DNA of 64,000 nucleotides, taken from the NCBI RefSeq assembly GCF_040954645.1, contig NC_092807.1:3100001-3164000 (forward strand), given 5' to 3'. Position 1 is the first letter of the stretch; each line of letters starts with the position of its first letter. The DNA is from Diabrotica undecimpunctata (taxonomy: Eukaryota > Arthropoda > Insecta > Coleoptera > Chrysomelidae). The notes beneath the pieces are model-generated. The model did not search any database, was not told where the DNA came from, and worked only from the letters and a program-made list of their open reading frames with translations. This document shows, piece by piece, positions 42,545-53,734 of the stretch. The position numbers were made by a program, and so were the translations under genes.

Positions 42545-42939
42545 GTAGGTACTTATTAAACTTTTATTGGTTATATATAACCAATAAAATAAACATCTTA
42601 CATTTCTTGCAAATTCATTAGTACCTGTTAACCTCCATCACTCCGACACTGGCAACCTTATTTAGGGATTAGTAACCCTCACAACTATTGTATTCTATTC
42701 TGCTCCAACCTTTATACCTGGTGGTCATAGTCAATTTAAAATTGTTTTCCTATATACTTCTGTAAACTTGTTGACAAATATCTGTTTTTCATTGAGTCAC
42801 CCGTATCAACAGTTTAGGGATTTGCATACATAATTTATTGTTTTATTACTCTCTCATACATAAAAATACACTATAGTATGATAACGACACAACCATCTTT
42901 GACAGGGATCCGTATGTCATAGCTCGAGAGAAGCAAACA
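42545..42939. other. AT-rich sequence, nothing identified
   Basis: No supported feature. Confidence 0.5.
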
Positions 42940-43095
42940 TAAGGTAAGCCAAAACTTAAATGGCGGAAAAATGTGGATGGGGATGCTAGGAAAATTGGTG
43001 CGACAAACTGGCAATGCTTTTCGCTAGAACTGAGTCAGTATATTCAATAATGCTCGGAAAAGTCGGAGTCTAGTTTAAGGCTATTACAGCACCAG
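42940..43095 (+). mobile_element. LINE C-terminal scrap
   Basis: Codons GKPKLKWRKNVDGDARKIGA, NWQCFSLELSQ resemble the GRPKLRW...ARxIGARNW end of LINE proteins, followed by a (GGT/GAT)-like tail near 43100. Confidence 0.6.
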
Positions 43096-43789
43096 TAATG
43101 GTGATGGTAATTTAAATTATGTATTTTGAATAACTTTTATATTTAGATAATGCTGTCCTTGCTGTTTTAATTGTAGTTTTTATTTCCTGGCAATGATCCC
43201 ACTTCCCGTTTAATATTGGTCCAAGATAAGTGTTTGTTTATTACTTACTCATTCATGAAATATTATATATTCCAGGTTTGTTAATTTCTAGACAATGTAT
43301 CACAAAGTTGTTATTTTTTTAACTTATAGACACTCTGATATTTTTTTAATCTACTTAGTATAAGTAGAGTTAGTAAGTATAATATACGTTGGACTACAGA
43401 TTTATTATTGATTAGGTACCTATATTACGCCAGACGTCAGGGACGAAAATGCCATTGAACCTTAAAAAATCATACAACAAGCTGAATTTTGCTGAGAATC
43501 TCAATTTTAGGATCCCGAAAACGATGCAAAAAAGTTTACCACTCCTACCCCCCGGCTTCATCCTAAAACACCACCCGTAAGGAGAGGAAAACGGAAAAAA
43601 TCTATTTACCAAGAACCTGTACGCCACAGAAAGAAATGTTTCAAATAAAAAATGTAGCTGAATAATTGAACAAAAATGTTTATTAGAACTTTTTGTGTAG
43701 AATGAACCGTTTTTTTGAAACTACACTTGAAGGGACAGGCGATTTTGAATGACAGTAGGTAGAACAAAGAGTATCAATGGTAAGGTGCC
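43096..43789. other. Low-content region
   Basis: A short open stretch at 43440-43570 (PLNLKKSYNKLNF...) has no recognisable domain; I do not call it a gene. Confidence 0.4.
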
Positions 43790-45471
43790 AATCAAAGAAA
43801 ATGGAATAATTTATGTTTAAAAATCATAAGAAGAAGAATCTGTACCAGCAGAAATAAAAGCTAATATTAAATGAAAAAAGAGAAAAAAATAAGATCGAAG
43901 ACGAATGTAATATCATCCAAACGACCATTGCCAATACAGTAAGGGAAACATTGGGCGAAACCTCAAGCAAAAAAACGAGGAATGGTTTGACCAAGATTGA
44001 TAACAACTAATACTTAGCAAAAATACAGCTAGGCAGAAATGTCTACAAAGCAATTCCCAATTGAATATGATATTATAAAGAACTAAGAAGGGATCCAAGG
44101 AGAATATGTAGAAGAAAAAAGAGAGAATGTTAAATACAAAAATTCAACAAATTACAATAACAGAAGAGAGACTCGGAAATTTTACAAGAAAACCAAGTGA
44201 TACACGCAAGGACACATGTTAAGAACCACGGTGTGCAAGAACAAAAACGGAGTAATTATCAGCGAGAAAGAGGAACTAATGAAAAGGTGGAAGGAGCATT
44301 TTCAAGAGCTCTAACCCCGAAAAAAAAAACAAAACCAAGAAGAAGAAATAATTTATCACACAGCATAACAACTAGTTGAGAAAGAAACTATATACGTCAT
44401 AAAACACCTGAAAATAACAAAGCGATTGGCACAGATGGAATAGCTGCAGAACTGATAAAGAATGGTGTGTGCTATGAAAGGTGTCCATAAACAAATCTGC
44501 ATATGGACACTAGAAGTCATCTCAGAGAATTGGAAAGTAGGAATCATATTTCCTATGTACAAGGGGGGAGACAAACGACTCTGCGAAAATTTTAATGTCG
44601 CCAACAAGGTATTATCAGGAATTATATATAACCGCCTTGCATAATTTTCGGAAGAAATAATTGGTGAATACCAATGTAATTTCAGACCAAAGAGGTCAAC
44701 TATAAACCAAATACATATGTTAAGAACACATGAAAAATGTGCTGAATATAACATACCAATTTACAACTTATATATTGATTTCAAACAGTCGTTTGATGGA
44801 GCAGATAGACAAAAAATGTTAAAACAACTATCCATATTAGGAATATCGAAAAAGTTAGTTAAAATGTATATAAATGACTTTGGAGGAATCAAAAGCCATG
44901 GTCAGAATATATGGAGATATGACAGATGCATTTAATAGTGAAAATGGAGTTACGCATGGTGACGCCTTATCAACAACACTTTTTAATCTAATCTTGGAAG
45001 CTATTATCAGAAAACTAGGTATGAACGGCTGTATTAATACAAGATTCACTCAAATATGCACATATTCTGATGATTTTGCCATAATAAGCCGCAATAGAAG
45101 GGTATTAAGTGAGAAAGCTATAGATTTGAAACGGGAAGCCGCTACATTTGGTCTAAATATAAATGAAAGGAAAACAAAATATATGGAGTGCACAAGGTCG
45201 ATTTGACATGAGAATCTGAAAGTAGACAACCATACCTACGAAGATGCCCCAACCTTTCCCTGTCAAAAATAAATTACTGAATCGTGAGTGTAAGCTTAGA
45301 ATCTACAAAACAGTAATTAAACAAGTGGTCACATATGGATGTGAAACGTGGTCCCTTTCAACTACAGATGAAAATCAATTGAGAATATTTGAGCACAAAA
45401 TATTACGAAAGATATTTGGACCAACAGATTGTAGCGATGGTTCGTGGAGAATAAAAATGAACTATGAACTG

Positions 45472-46428
45472 GGCCCTGATTCTACTTCATTTTGATGTCG
45501 AAATTTAAAAGCGACTACGTCATGACAGTCGCAATCATTAGCGATTCTCATTCATTTCGATTGTAGTTAAAACTGGGGATATTTACTTTATCAATTTGAC
45601 ACTGCTGAAAATTTGGGTTGGCCCTCTTGTTTATTGGCTGCACGATGCACTACGCTTGCTGAATGTTTGTTTTGTTTACGTTACGTGAACGTCTTTTTTT
45701 TTTTCTTGTTTGAGTTGTTAAATCATAAATAGTGGCCATTCTCAATTATATTTTGAATTGAAAGAAAAGATGGCAAGGAAAGAAAAAAGGCGATGTGGGA
45801 GATCCTTAAGTTATAACCACTAAGGTTAATATAACTACTAAGATTTGACTTAGTGGTTATATTCTAATATATTTTAAAATTTACTGCAGCTTAGTAATAC
45901 TTACCCTAAACATTTTGGGTATCCTAGAGACATAAACACCCTCCTCCAAATATGGTTCTAATCAAATAATTTGCAGCTTGTTTATTAAGCCGGAATTGCT
46001 GCCTAAATTGAGCATCACTTAACGAAAAAGGATTTTGAGTATCCCGTAACATTCTTCTTATCCTCCGTTGTGAGCATCGGATATCTATCCTCTCCAATTC
46101 CTCCAAAACCAGCAAATGTCCGTACAACGCAGCGATATTAATACTTTTTGCCTCAGTTTTCCTTGTAAGAATCAAAACACAACACCGCCTACCTAAACTG
46201 AACCTAAGTTCACTTCCCCCAGTCCAGCCAGTCGTGTCAGATTAATTTCGACTCGAAATGAAATTTCAACCACTTTCTTGAAGTTGAAATTAATTTCGAT
46301 AAATCGAAAATTAGTGACGTCATTTGGTTAGTTCAGCTGAAATCCACAAGGCTCGCAAAGTCGCATTTCGACGTCGCCATATTAATTTCGATATGTTTTG
46401 AGTCGAAATCTCAATTAGAATCAGGGCC
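45472..46428 (-). mobile_element. PIF/Harbinger-like transposon, internally deleted
   Basis: Flanked by CTG at 45469-45471 and 46429-46431. Ends are inverted repeats starting GGCCCTGATTCTA (13 exact bases, then weaker). The host LINE frame resumes in phase after removal (NYEL to DELM). Length 957 bp, shorter than an autonomous element (about 3 kb or more). A stem pair, ATAACCACTAAG / CTTAGTGGTTAT, lies near 45814-45868. Confidence 0.8.
45924..46175 (-). pseudogene. Harbinger transposase N-terminal piece
   Basis: Minus codons include CSQRRIRRMLRDTQNPFSL, SDAQFRQQFRLNKQAANYLI, resembling the HARBI1 N-terminal block (RDxxNPFe..d..F...FRL.K...). The DDE core is absent. Confidence 0.6.
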
Positions 46429-46739
46429 CTGGATGAATTAATGCAGAGCTTAGATATCATTAGATAAAGACTAAACTGGCTTGGCCACTTAAAAAGAATG
46501 CCAGATAATCGAGCTGTAAAAGTAATTAAGAGATGGAAATCCCAAGGAGATAGGTCAAAGAATGTCCCTTAAAATGTGGATAGACGATGTAGTGGAAGAT
46601 CTAAAAGCCATGAACATCAGGCAGTGACGAAGAAAAGTATGCGACAGGGCACAATGGAAGAACGTTGTTAAGCAGGCGAAGACTCACAAAGGATTGCAGC
46701 GCCATTAGAAGAAGAAGATCAACTCCACGGTAAAAATCA

Positions 46740-48960
46740 CGTCTACGTTACTATGAATTGCATTTCACACTTAGCAACCCATATCCAGTTAACTTATTCT
46801 AAAAACCAATATACAGCTGCTTTATTTGTGGACATTTCTGGTACATATGATAACGTTATTCTCGACCTTGGCTTGATCAACTTGTTAAATTAGGAGTGCC
46901 TAGTAAATGTGCTTATGTCCTAGCCTAGACAATCTATTTACAAATAGACAAGTCCATATTCGTTTAAATAATTCACTAATTGGCCCAAGGATAGTTAACA
47001 AAGAGTTACCTCAGGGCTCAGTTCTTAGTCCCTTACTATTTAACTTGTATTTATTAAACTTACATACTATGGAAATGCAGTGTAACATTTTACAATATGC
47101 TGATGAATTCTGTTTCTATGTTGAGAAAAAAACGTTTCAAAAATGTTTTAATGCCCTTAAAGTAAATATGTCTTATTGCAAAAAGTCTTTTGATAGTTAT
47201 GGGCTTGACATCTCACCTAAGATGTCAGGTGTAGTATTTTTTTCGAGACACAGGTTACCAAAAGTTAGTACGTTAAAATTCTCCCAGCTGGAAATTCCTA
47301 TATATAACAGTTTTACGTACGAGCATATACGAGATCAATTTTGGACTATGGAAGCTTTTTCTATGGATCAGCGACAAAATCTCGTTTGATTAAATTGGAT
47401 CAAATACAATACAAAGCTTTAAGGTTAGTCCTAGGAGCTCTCAAATCTACTCCCACAGCAACTCTTTTGGCACAATGTAACGATCCACCTTTATATTTAA
47501 GACGTCTATTTTTGGCAGAAAAATTTATTCTTAAATGCCAGTTTAATAATCAAAACAGCTTATTACAAAAAATATCTTGTCTCTCTGTTGAAAATCTAAC
47601 AAACAAATGGTGGGCAAATAAAAACTCTTCAACTCTAGCTGTTGCTTTTCGCAATTTATCACAATATTCATTCAATGGAGAAGGGATTCCATTCTTTGGC
47701 TCCAATTATGACATACTACATGAATATAAACCTGCTGAAGTAATTCCTTCATCTATTTTAATTGTTCACGAAGATTTATTAGTACAGAGCAAGCTGGAAA
47801 ACGTAACCATTCTTGTAAAATTTATACCGATGGCTCAAAATCGCCTGCTGGTGTTGGCTGTGCCATTTACATAGACAATATTCAAGATTATTTTCACTAC
47901 AAATTAAAATCAAATTGCTCAATATTCACAGCTGAATTGGTAGCCATTGTCAAGGCATTGGATTGGGTAATTAATAGCACATTATATCTCAAACGATATA
48001 TAATTTTATCTGATTCACAGTCCATCCTCCTCGCATTAAGACACTGCTCTAAACACATATATACCAACAGACTAATTGTAGGTGCGCTTGAAAGGCTAAG
48101 GATCCTAACTTCTCTAAAAAGAATTGTTAAAGGTCACTCTAATATTCCAGGCAATGAAAAAGTAGACCATTTGGCCAAAGACGCTACTTTAGTGGGTATA
48201 GAATACAACGAGTTGCCCAAATGGGATTTCGTTTCAGCTAGGAAGAAACATGTTAGACTTAATTGCGAAATTGAGTGGCAATCCTTTACTAACAGTAGCA
48301 AGAATACATACCGCAGTATATATCCAACTCTTCCATCTACTCCCCCAAATGACAGAAACTCCATCTCTCGGAAAAGTTATACTATGTACGTTAGATGCCT
48401 TTTTGGACATGCTACAGTAAACGCTTACCTATATGAAATAAAACTTTCCGAAAGTGATATATGTGAATATAATGGTAGTTATGACGACCTTAACCAGTGG
48501 ATGTTTCAATGTCTGTATAATCAAGAAGCCATAAAATTTTTGTTTTATGCCATCTCCCAACAAAAGATCATACTGCCGCAGAACGTTGCTTCTATTCTCT
48601 ATTTAGGTATTCGAAATCCAACTATTAGATCGATTTTATGGGAATTTTTCAAACGTACCAACCGGAAAATCTAAACTGCCTTTTTCACTGTTGTGTGAAT
48701 CCGAAATGGTAGTACGTTAAAGTACATTCATTTAGCAAATTCCCATCTGTAAATATGAGCACGTGTTGATATTCGCCGTCTCATTCGTCAAGAGGCTATT
48801 AAATATAATTCATTACCTTAAGCCAGACAGATATATGACAGATTGTGTTATATTTATGTTATAAGTATTGTTAAGTTATTTACTGGTCGTGTTATTTTTT
48901 AGAGTTTAGTTTAATTGTGATTTAATGATTAAATTTCAATAAATTCTTACACTAACAGTT
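46740..48960 (+). mobile_element. LINE with RT and RNase H, 3' part
   Basis: Follows the tail of the previous LINE. RT from about 46770; coding in three frames to TAA at 48672-48674; then a 3' UTR with AATAAA near 48938. The RT-RNase H order fits the I/R1-like group, a different family from the element at 2580. Confidence 0.75.
46770..48674 (+). pseudogene. Reverse transcriptase-RNase H polyprotein, two to three frameshifts
   Basis: RT: LFVDISGTYDNV (46835), KELPQGSVLSPLLFNLYL (47000), LQYADEFCFYVE (47090; YADE, the second catalytic Asp replaced by Glu). Then the thumb, a long linker (QIQYKALRLVLGALKSTP) and RNase H: IYTDGSKSPAGVGCAIYID (47823-47870), FTAELVAIVKALDW (47928), ILSDSQSILLAL (48004) and KGHSNIPGNEKVDHLAKD (48130). 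The C-terminus has a C-x2-C-like CEYNGSYDDLNQWMFQC. Frame changes near 47340, 47840 and 46900. Confidence 0.8.
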
Positions 48961-49391
48961 TCAAAAGTAAATATTTTTAAAAATCATATGATACACATCA
49001 GTACGACCCTGTTTGGCTTTCACGTGCTTCTATTGACAATTGGGAATTTGTAAAATGAATAGGGTTTAGTTGTTGTATTTTCCATTGTCTTTCCTTTTAT
49101 GTCATTTACCTTTAACTGTTGCCTGTATTGTTTATTTAAAAAAAAGTCGCTATATTCACCTTAACGTGAAGCGTGTGTTCCTGATAATTCCTTTTTGTAT
49201 AGTCACCCAATAGTGTTTTCAATAGGAACGTTAGGAAATTGATTTAATGAACGAACGGTTAGCAAATTGTCAGAAATGAATTTAAAGGAAATGTAGGAGT
49301 TACTTGTTTTTACGTATTCAACCAATTATCTGGCTAAATAGGTCTTGAACCTAATGCCAAAAAAAAATCATGTCTACGTTTCACAATTTTG
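48961..49391. other. AT-rich sequence, nothing identified
   Basis: No supported feature. Confidence 0.5.
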
Positions 49392-49880
49392 CCATTTTTT
49401 ACAATTCTTATGAGATCAATAAAATTTATTACTTCCCTTGACCGGTCACTATGAAATTTTCATTGTTAGAGCCTAATGTTCAAAACCTAAACCTATAGCA
49501 CGAAATTTCTTTTTCGGAGGCATTTGAAATAAAAAAAGCTGATTTACAAATTACAAGAAAGCTTTCTCATTACAAACGATCTAAAATGTTTAAAACTGCT
49601 TTTTTTCAATTGCACAAGTACGTTCTTCAAAACTGCACCCCTTCAGGTACAAATTCTACTACATAACGTCTTCGTGGAACCATTTCCAGTGATGTGAGAT
49701 CGTTTGTGATGTGAAAGTTGGAATTCAGCTTTTTTTAGGCATATTTCAAAAGCCTCATATGTTGTCAAAACTCAAAATCGAAATTTCTTTGAAGATTAGG
49801 CTCTAAAAATGAAAATTCTTCAGTGGCCGGTCAGTAGAAGTGATACATTTTATTGATCTCGTGAGGATCGTAAAAAATGA
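49392..49880. repeat. Large imperfect inverted repeat (foldback)
   Basis: Arms of about 190 bp, 49392-49582 and 49698-49880, are reverse complements with many differences; shared blocks include GAGATCAATAAAAT, GACCGG, AATTTTCATT and CAAACGATCT. No coding signal. The right arm ends about 70 bp before a hAT element. Confidence 0.65.
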
Positions 49881-50532
49881 CAAAAGTCGGGCACGTTTAT
49901 ATTTATTTAATGTTACCGTTAAATTTACGTTTAACCGTTGCCGTTCAAAATTTATGACTAGACTTCGGCAAATATGCATATTGCATATTTTGCATATTGT
50001 GAATATTTTATGCAAATATTTCATATTTTGGCATATTTGTATAAAAGTTTGCATAAAGTGCATAAAAGTTCAGATTTTTATACTGTATTTGAAAATTTTT
50101 AAACATACCAATTTATTTCAATTCTTGTATAAAATTTTGTAGTCATTTTAATCAAGAAATGATCTAAGTACGTAATCTCTACAGGTAAAAAACATTTACA
50201 ATTTCAAAGAAGATCAATTTAAGTAGCCCTCAACATTCTTAGAAAGTCTCAGTCACTGAGGCATTCAGTTATTGGATAATCGCTAAGGGTTCGCTCATTT
50301 GTATTTTATGATCTAATCCCCAAATCTATCTACAATTTATTGTATCTTAACAGCAGGTAAACGGCTAATAGTTTTGTTCCTAATTTAGGGATTTTCCAAA
50401 ATCTCCCAGTTTATTGAATTAGGTACCTAAACATTTCTAATTTGATGCTCAGATTTGTAAATCATTTTTGTTTTGATATTCAAAGCGTAAACACTCGTTG
50501 TGCGTAACAAAAAGGAAGATTGTGATTTTATA

Positions 50533-50628
50533 ATGCCTAAAACAACCAGTGCTTCAACTTGGATTAAACCTTATAAAGAGCTGTCTATGGATATGGGAAA
50601 AATCTACTGTTCAGTCTGTGGCAAAATT
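50533..50628 (+). CDS. hAT transposase, exon 1 (first half of BED finger)
   Basis: ATG at 50533, 32 codons ending KIYCSVCGKI (the C-x2-C pair), donor GTAAGT at 50629. The reading frame meets a stop 9 bases into the intron, so splicing is needed. Confidence 0.82.
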
Positions 50629-50674
50629 GTAAGTATCTAATATTTTCTATTAAATATCTAATATTTCATACATA

Positions 50675-51190
50675 CAGGGTGTTTCCAAATGACACTTACA
50701 ACGTTTGACTGTAGATACTTCTCGAAAAATTGAACAAAACGATATAGTTAATGAGGGGTCAAACTTATTTACTTTTCGAGATACAGGGTGTTAAAATTAA
50801 AAAAAATTAAATTCTTTTAGTTAATAACAACAATAACTTTAAAACCAATAAACGTATTTACTTGAAATTTAGTACTCGTAGGTTGTTTTTAAATGAAAAA
50901 TAGCTTCCTTTAGTAAGAAAAAATTGTCCATGGTACAATACAATGGTGTGTATTTAGAAAAATTTTTCACCTTTACTTTTTTTTATGAAGTCAGCTATTC
51001 TAAAACACAATTATTTTTATTGTAATTGAATTAACAAAAAAAAAAAACTTTTGTTGAATTTTAAAATAAGTTATATGATGTACTAATGGTTAGTAACAAA
51101 AACTAATTTGTGGATTAATACTGCATTTAAAACACTTAGCGAGTGTTTTTTTTTTCCAAACCAGTTATTTGATTAACCAAAAACACCTTG
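50675..51190. mobile_element. MITE-like element inside the hAT intron
   Basis: TA at 50673-50674 and 51191-51192 flank ends CAGGGTGTTT and its inverse AAACACCTTG (one mismatch in ten). 516 bp, no coding frame, A/T-rich. TA target and CAGGG start suggest a Tc1/mariner-type nonautonomous element. The remaining hAT intron would be about 100 bp. Confidence 0.6.
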
Positions 51191-51247
51191 TATATTTTTA
51201 TATTTTAAAGGTTGGGTTAAAATAAAGGTTTTTATTTTTATTTATAG

Positions 51248-52624
51248 ATAGCATGTGAGAAGAAATTTCAGATAGACCAACATGTGAGAACTGCTTCACA
51301 CATTGCAAAAAAAGGAAAAATAGGAGGAAAACATCAAACTTCAATGGCTAAATGTTTCCAATCTACTTCAAAAAAATTAGATGAGCAAGAAACTTTTAAT
51401 GAAGACTTGTGTCGCGCATTAGTGTCTGCAAACATACCGCTTTCAAAATTAGCAAATGTAAATTTTAGTTCGTTTCTAAAAAAATATTGCAAACTTAATG
51501 TTCCAAGTGATCGGTCTCTAAGAAGAAATAATGTGAACGGGCTATACTCGTCGGTGTTAATTAATATTAAGGAAGAAATTGCAGATAATTATTTTTACAT
51601 ATCTGTAGACGAAACCACTGATTCCTCAGGAAAGTATATTGCTCATTTATTGATTGGTGTTCTTAAAGAAGATACCTTACCAAAATCTCATCTTATTTCA
51701 TGCCAGCAACTTGAGAAAACAAATGCTTTAACAATTTCGCGTTTTATACAAGAAACATTAGCAACTTTTTTTCTTCCGACAACTATTCCTTCTAATAAAT
51801 TACTGCTTATTTTATCGGATGCTGCTCCTTATATGGTGAAAGCAGGACAAAAGTTAAAAATATTTTCTCCAGATTTAATACATGTTACTTGTGTAGCGCA
51901 TGGATTAAACAGAGTTGCAGAGGAAATACGAAAAAAGTTTCCTCTTGTAAATACCATGATATCCAGTGTCAAAAAAGTATTTCTTAAATCTCCTATAAGA
52001 ATTCAACTTTATAAAGAAATGCTACCTAACATTCCTCTTCCACCACAACCTATTTTAACGCGATGGGGAACATGGTTAGAAGCAGCTAATTTTTATGCAG
52101 ATCATTTTGTTAAAATAAAGAACATAATTGATACGTTAACAGATGAAAGTTCCCAATCTCTTTTGGATTCTAAACAAACTTTTCAGAGTAACTTGCTTCA
52201 ACAAGAACTTTCATTTATAAAATCAAATTTTAGTTTTGTTCAAAAAACAATTACTCAGTTAGAATCACCAAAACTGTCATTGTTCGAAAGTACAGCATTA
52301 ATAAAAGAATTTGCGTCATGTTGTCGGAACGTTAGAGGTAATATTGGAAAAGATATTTTAAAAAAATTTGAAGCTACTATGGAAAAAAATAAAGGTTACC
52401 ATATTCTTTCTGAAGTAGTCAGTGTTCTAGCTGGAAATATTTCGGAAACAATTAATTTAGAACCAAATGTTTTGGTTAGTTTGAAAAATGCTCCCGTTAC
52501 ATCAGTTGATGTTGAACGAAGTTTTTCCATATATAAATATATGTACTCAGACAGAAGCCACAAGTTTTTGTTAGAAAATTTTGAACACCACTTGGTCATT
52601 TATTGTTACCATAATTCTAAATAA
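51248..52624 (+). CDS. hAT transposase, exon 2 (rest of BED finger, catalytic and dimer domains)
   Basis: Acceptor TTTTATTTATAG; starts in phase with IACEKKFQIDQHVRTASH, completing a C2H2-type BED zinc finger with the final two His. Spliced length is 490 residues. Catalytic blocks: ISVDETTDSSGKYIAHLL (first Asp), LLILSDAAPYMVKAG (second Asp), CVAHGLNR (the C-x2-H seen in hAT), LTRWGTWLEAANFY, and near the C-terminus SVDVERSFSIYK (Glu within the dimerisation region). Stop at 52622-52624, and the element ends 235 bp later. No frameshift or internal stop. Similar proteins are annotated as CGG-binding-protein-like. Very likely encodes a full transposase. Confidence 0.88.
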   Translation: MACEKKFQIDQHVRTASHIAKKGKIGGKHQTSMAKCFQSTSKKLDEQETFNEDLCRALVSANIPLSKLANVNFSSFLKKYCKLNVPSDRSLRRNNVNGLYSSVLINIKEEIADNYFYISVDETTDSSGKYIAHLLIGVLKEDTLPKSHLISCQQLEKTNALTISRFIQETLATFFLPTTIPSNKLLLILSDAAPYMVKAGQKLKIFSPDLIHVTCVAHGLNRVAEEIRKKFPLVNTMISSVKKVFLKSPIRIQLYKEMLPNIPLPPQPILTRWGTWLEAANFYADHFVKIKNIIDTLTDESSQSLLDSKQTFQSNLLQQELSFIKSNFSFVQKTITQLESPKLSLFESTALIKEFASCCRNVRGNIGKDILKKFEATMEKNKGYHILSEVVSVLAGNISETINLEPNVLVSLKNAPVTSVDVERSFSIYKYMYSDRSHKFLLENFEHHLVIYCYHNSK

Positions 52625-52867
52625 GTTTATTCATACTTAAAAATGATGTAGTTACTTAAAATAAATGTAAATCTTAATGAATAGTAGGAAATATTTAGTT
52701 ATGTACACTTTTTTTTTTTAAATAAAATTGTTACTATTTTACGATTTTTTTATTTATTTGTATGCATATTTTGTAAAATATTTGCATATTTTCGGGTAAA
52801 CACGTGCATATTTATGCGCATATTTTCTACATTTTTATTTGCATATTTGCCGAAGTCTATTTATGAC

Positions 52868-52989
52868 CAATAAAAAAATCAATCAAAATTCACGACTCGC
52901 CCTATATATTATTAAACAATAAGAGCACACACTTTTTATTATAGTACATACGAAGTAGGAGTTCCTCATGACTCACCCTGTATAAAATT
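52868..52989. other. Flank with one MITE-end-like sequence
   Basis: GACTCACCCTGTATAAAA near 52972 resembles an inverted CAGGGTG end, but no partner was found. Confidence 0.35.
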
Positions 52990-53158
52990 TTTCACTTATC
53001 GATATTGATAAACTTACGGTTTTGGGCTTCTTCCTCCTGAAACTCCCTTGCACGTTCGGTTCATCGTCTCTAATCGCGGGAACATCGAGGTTTCCGAGGG
53101 TGAGATTCCCCAAGCGTCCATTCTCGCTACTCCACCGCTCACAAACTGACCGACACAC
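52990..53158 (-). other. Possible coding exon of an unknown gene
   Basis: A GC-richer island in AT-rich DNA. Minus-strand frame open from 53158: CERWSSENGRLGNLTLGNLD then VPAIRDDEPNVQGSFRRKKP, followed by a good donor (ACC|GTAAGTTT near 53018). No domain is recognised and no downstream exon was found to its left in the window. It could be a 5' exon, a decayed exon or chance. Confidence 0.3.
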
Positions 53159-53730
53159 TGATCACATGCTCATTACCAAACATTAATTTTTGAGTAAATG
53201 ACTCATTAATTTAAACTGGAAATATTACTCTAGAGAGACTTGACACGTGTGTTGGTGCGAAATACGAAAATAGGAGGCTGCAGCCGGGTTTTGCCAGTAA
53301 CAATGAGCATTTCTAGTATTTATTGGCTTTGGCAACGTTACTTAATTGTAATGTCTTAATTAACATGCGGAAAACAAGGAGGATACACTTGCTAAGCCAA
53401 TATACAATGTAGTACAAATACATTAAAATTTTTTTGATTTTGGCACAGACTTACCAGGTGTTATTCGTAAATTTATCTGACAATCGACAGCTTTTATACA
53501 GGTGGTATAGTTAACGAAAATGTACACTGTGGACAAAGAATACCGTACTGTATTTGTTAATATCTGATATGGTAGCCCCATTAAATATTCAAATCAAGAA
53601 TTTACTCCTATATATTATTATTAACAATGGGAATGTAACTAATCTACAAAATGAGGCAAGGGTAAAATTAGTTCTACTTGGTATAGGAATAAATACGACC
53701 CTAGTAATTCTCCATGGTAAAGGACAGGCC
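53159..53730. other. AT-rich sequence, nothing identified
   Basis: No supported feature. Confidence 0.5.
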
Positions 53731-53734
53731 TTAA

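Larger units (their letters stand above)
43790..46715 (+). mobile_element. LINE (RT to C-terminus) split by a Harbinger element
   Basis: Codons: linker with KKREKNKIEDECN (43870), MKRWKEHFQEL-like (44270), VISENWKVGIIFPMYKGGDK (44510), FRPKRSTINQIHMLR (44680), LYIDFKQSFDGADRQKML (44770), NGVTHGDALSTTLF (44940), CTYSDDFAIISRN (45060; SDD in place of ADD), LRIYKTVIKQVVTYGCETW (45300) and LRKIFGPT, up to NYEL at 45471. It continues at 46432 with DELMQSLDIIR, NWLGHLKRMPDNRAVK and KQAKTHKGLQ-like codons, ending in GAAGAAGAAG at about 46713. Frameshifts and stops occur throughout. Confidence 0.8.
49959..52859 (+). mobile_element. Complete hAT transposon with 8-bp target duplication
   Basis: TTTATGAC at 49951-49958 and 52860-52867. 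Ends are inverted repeats beginning TAGACTTCGGCAAATATG, exact over 18 bases. Dense GCATAT/TGCATATTT motifs lie within about 130 bp of both ends, as expected for hAT subterminal binding sites. Length 2901 bp. It contains an open two-exon transposase, and its intron carries a separate small element. Exact TSD and TIRs with an open gene suggest recent activity. Confidence 0.93.
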
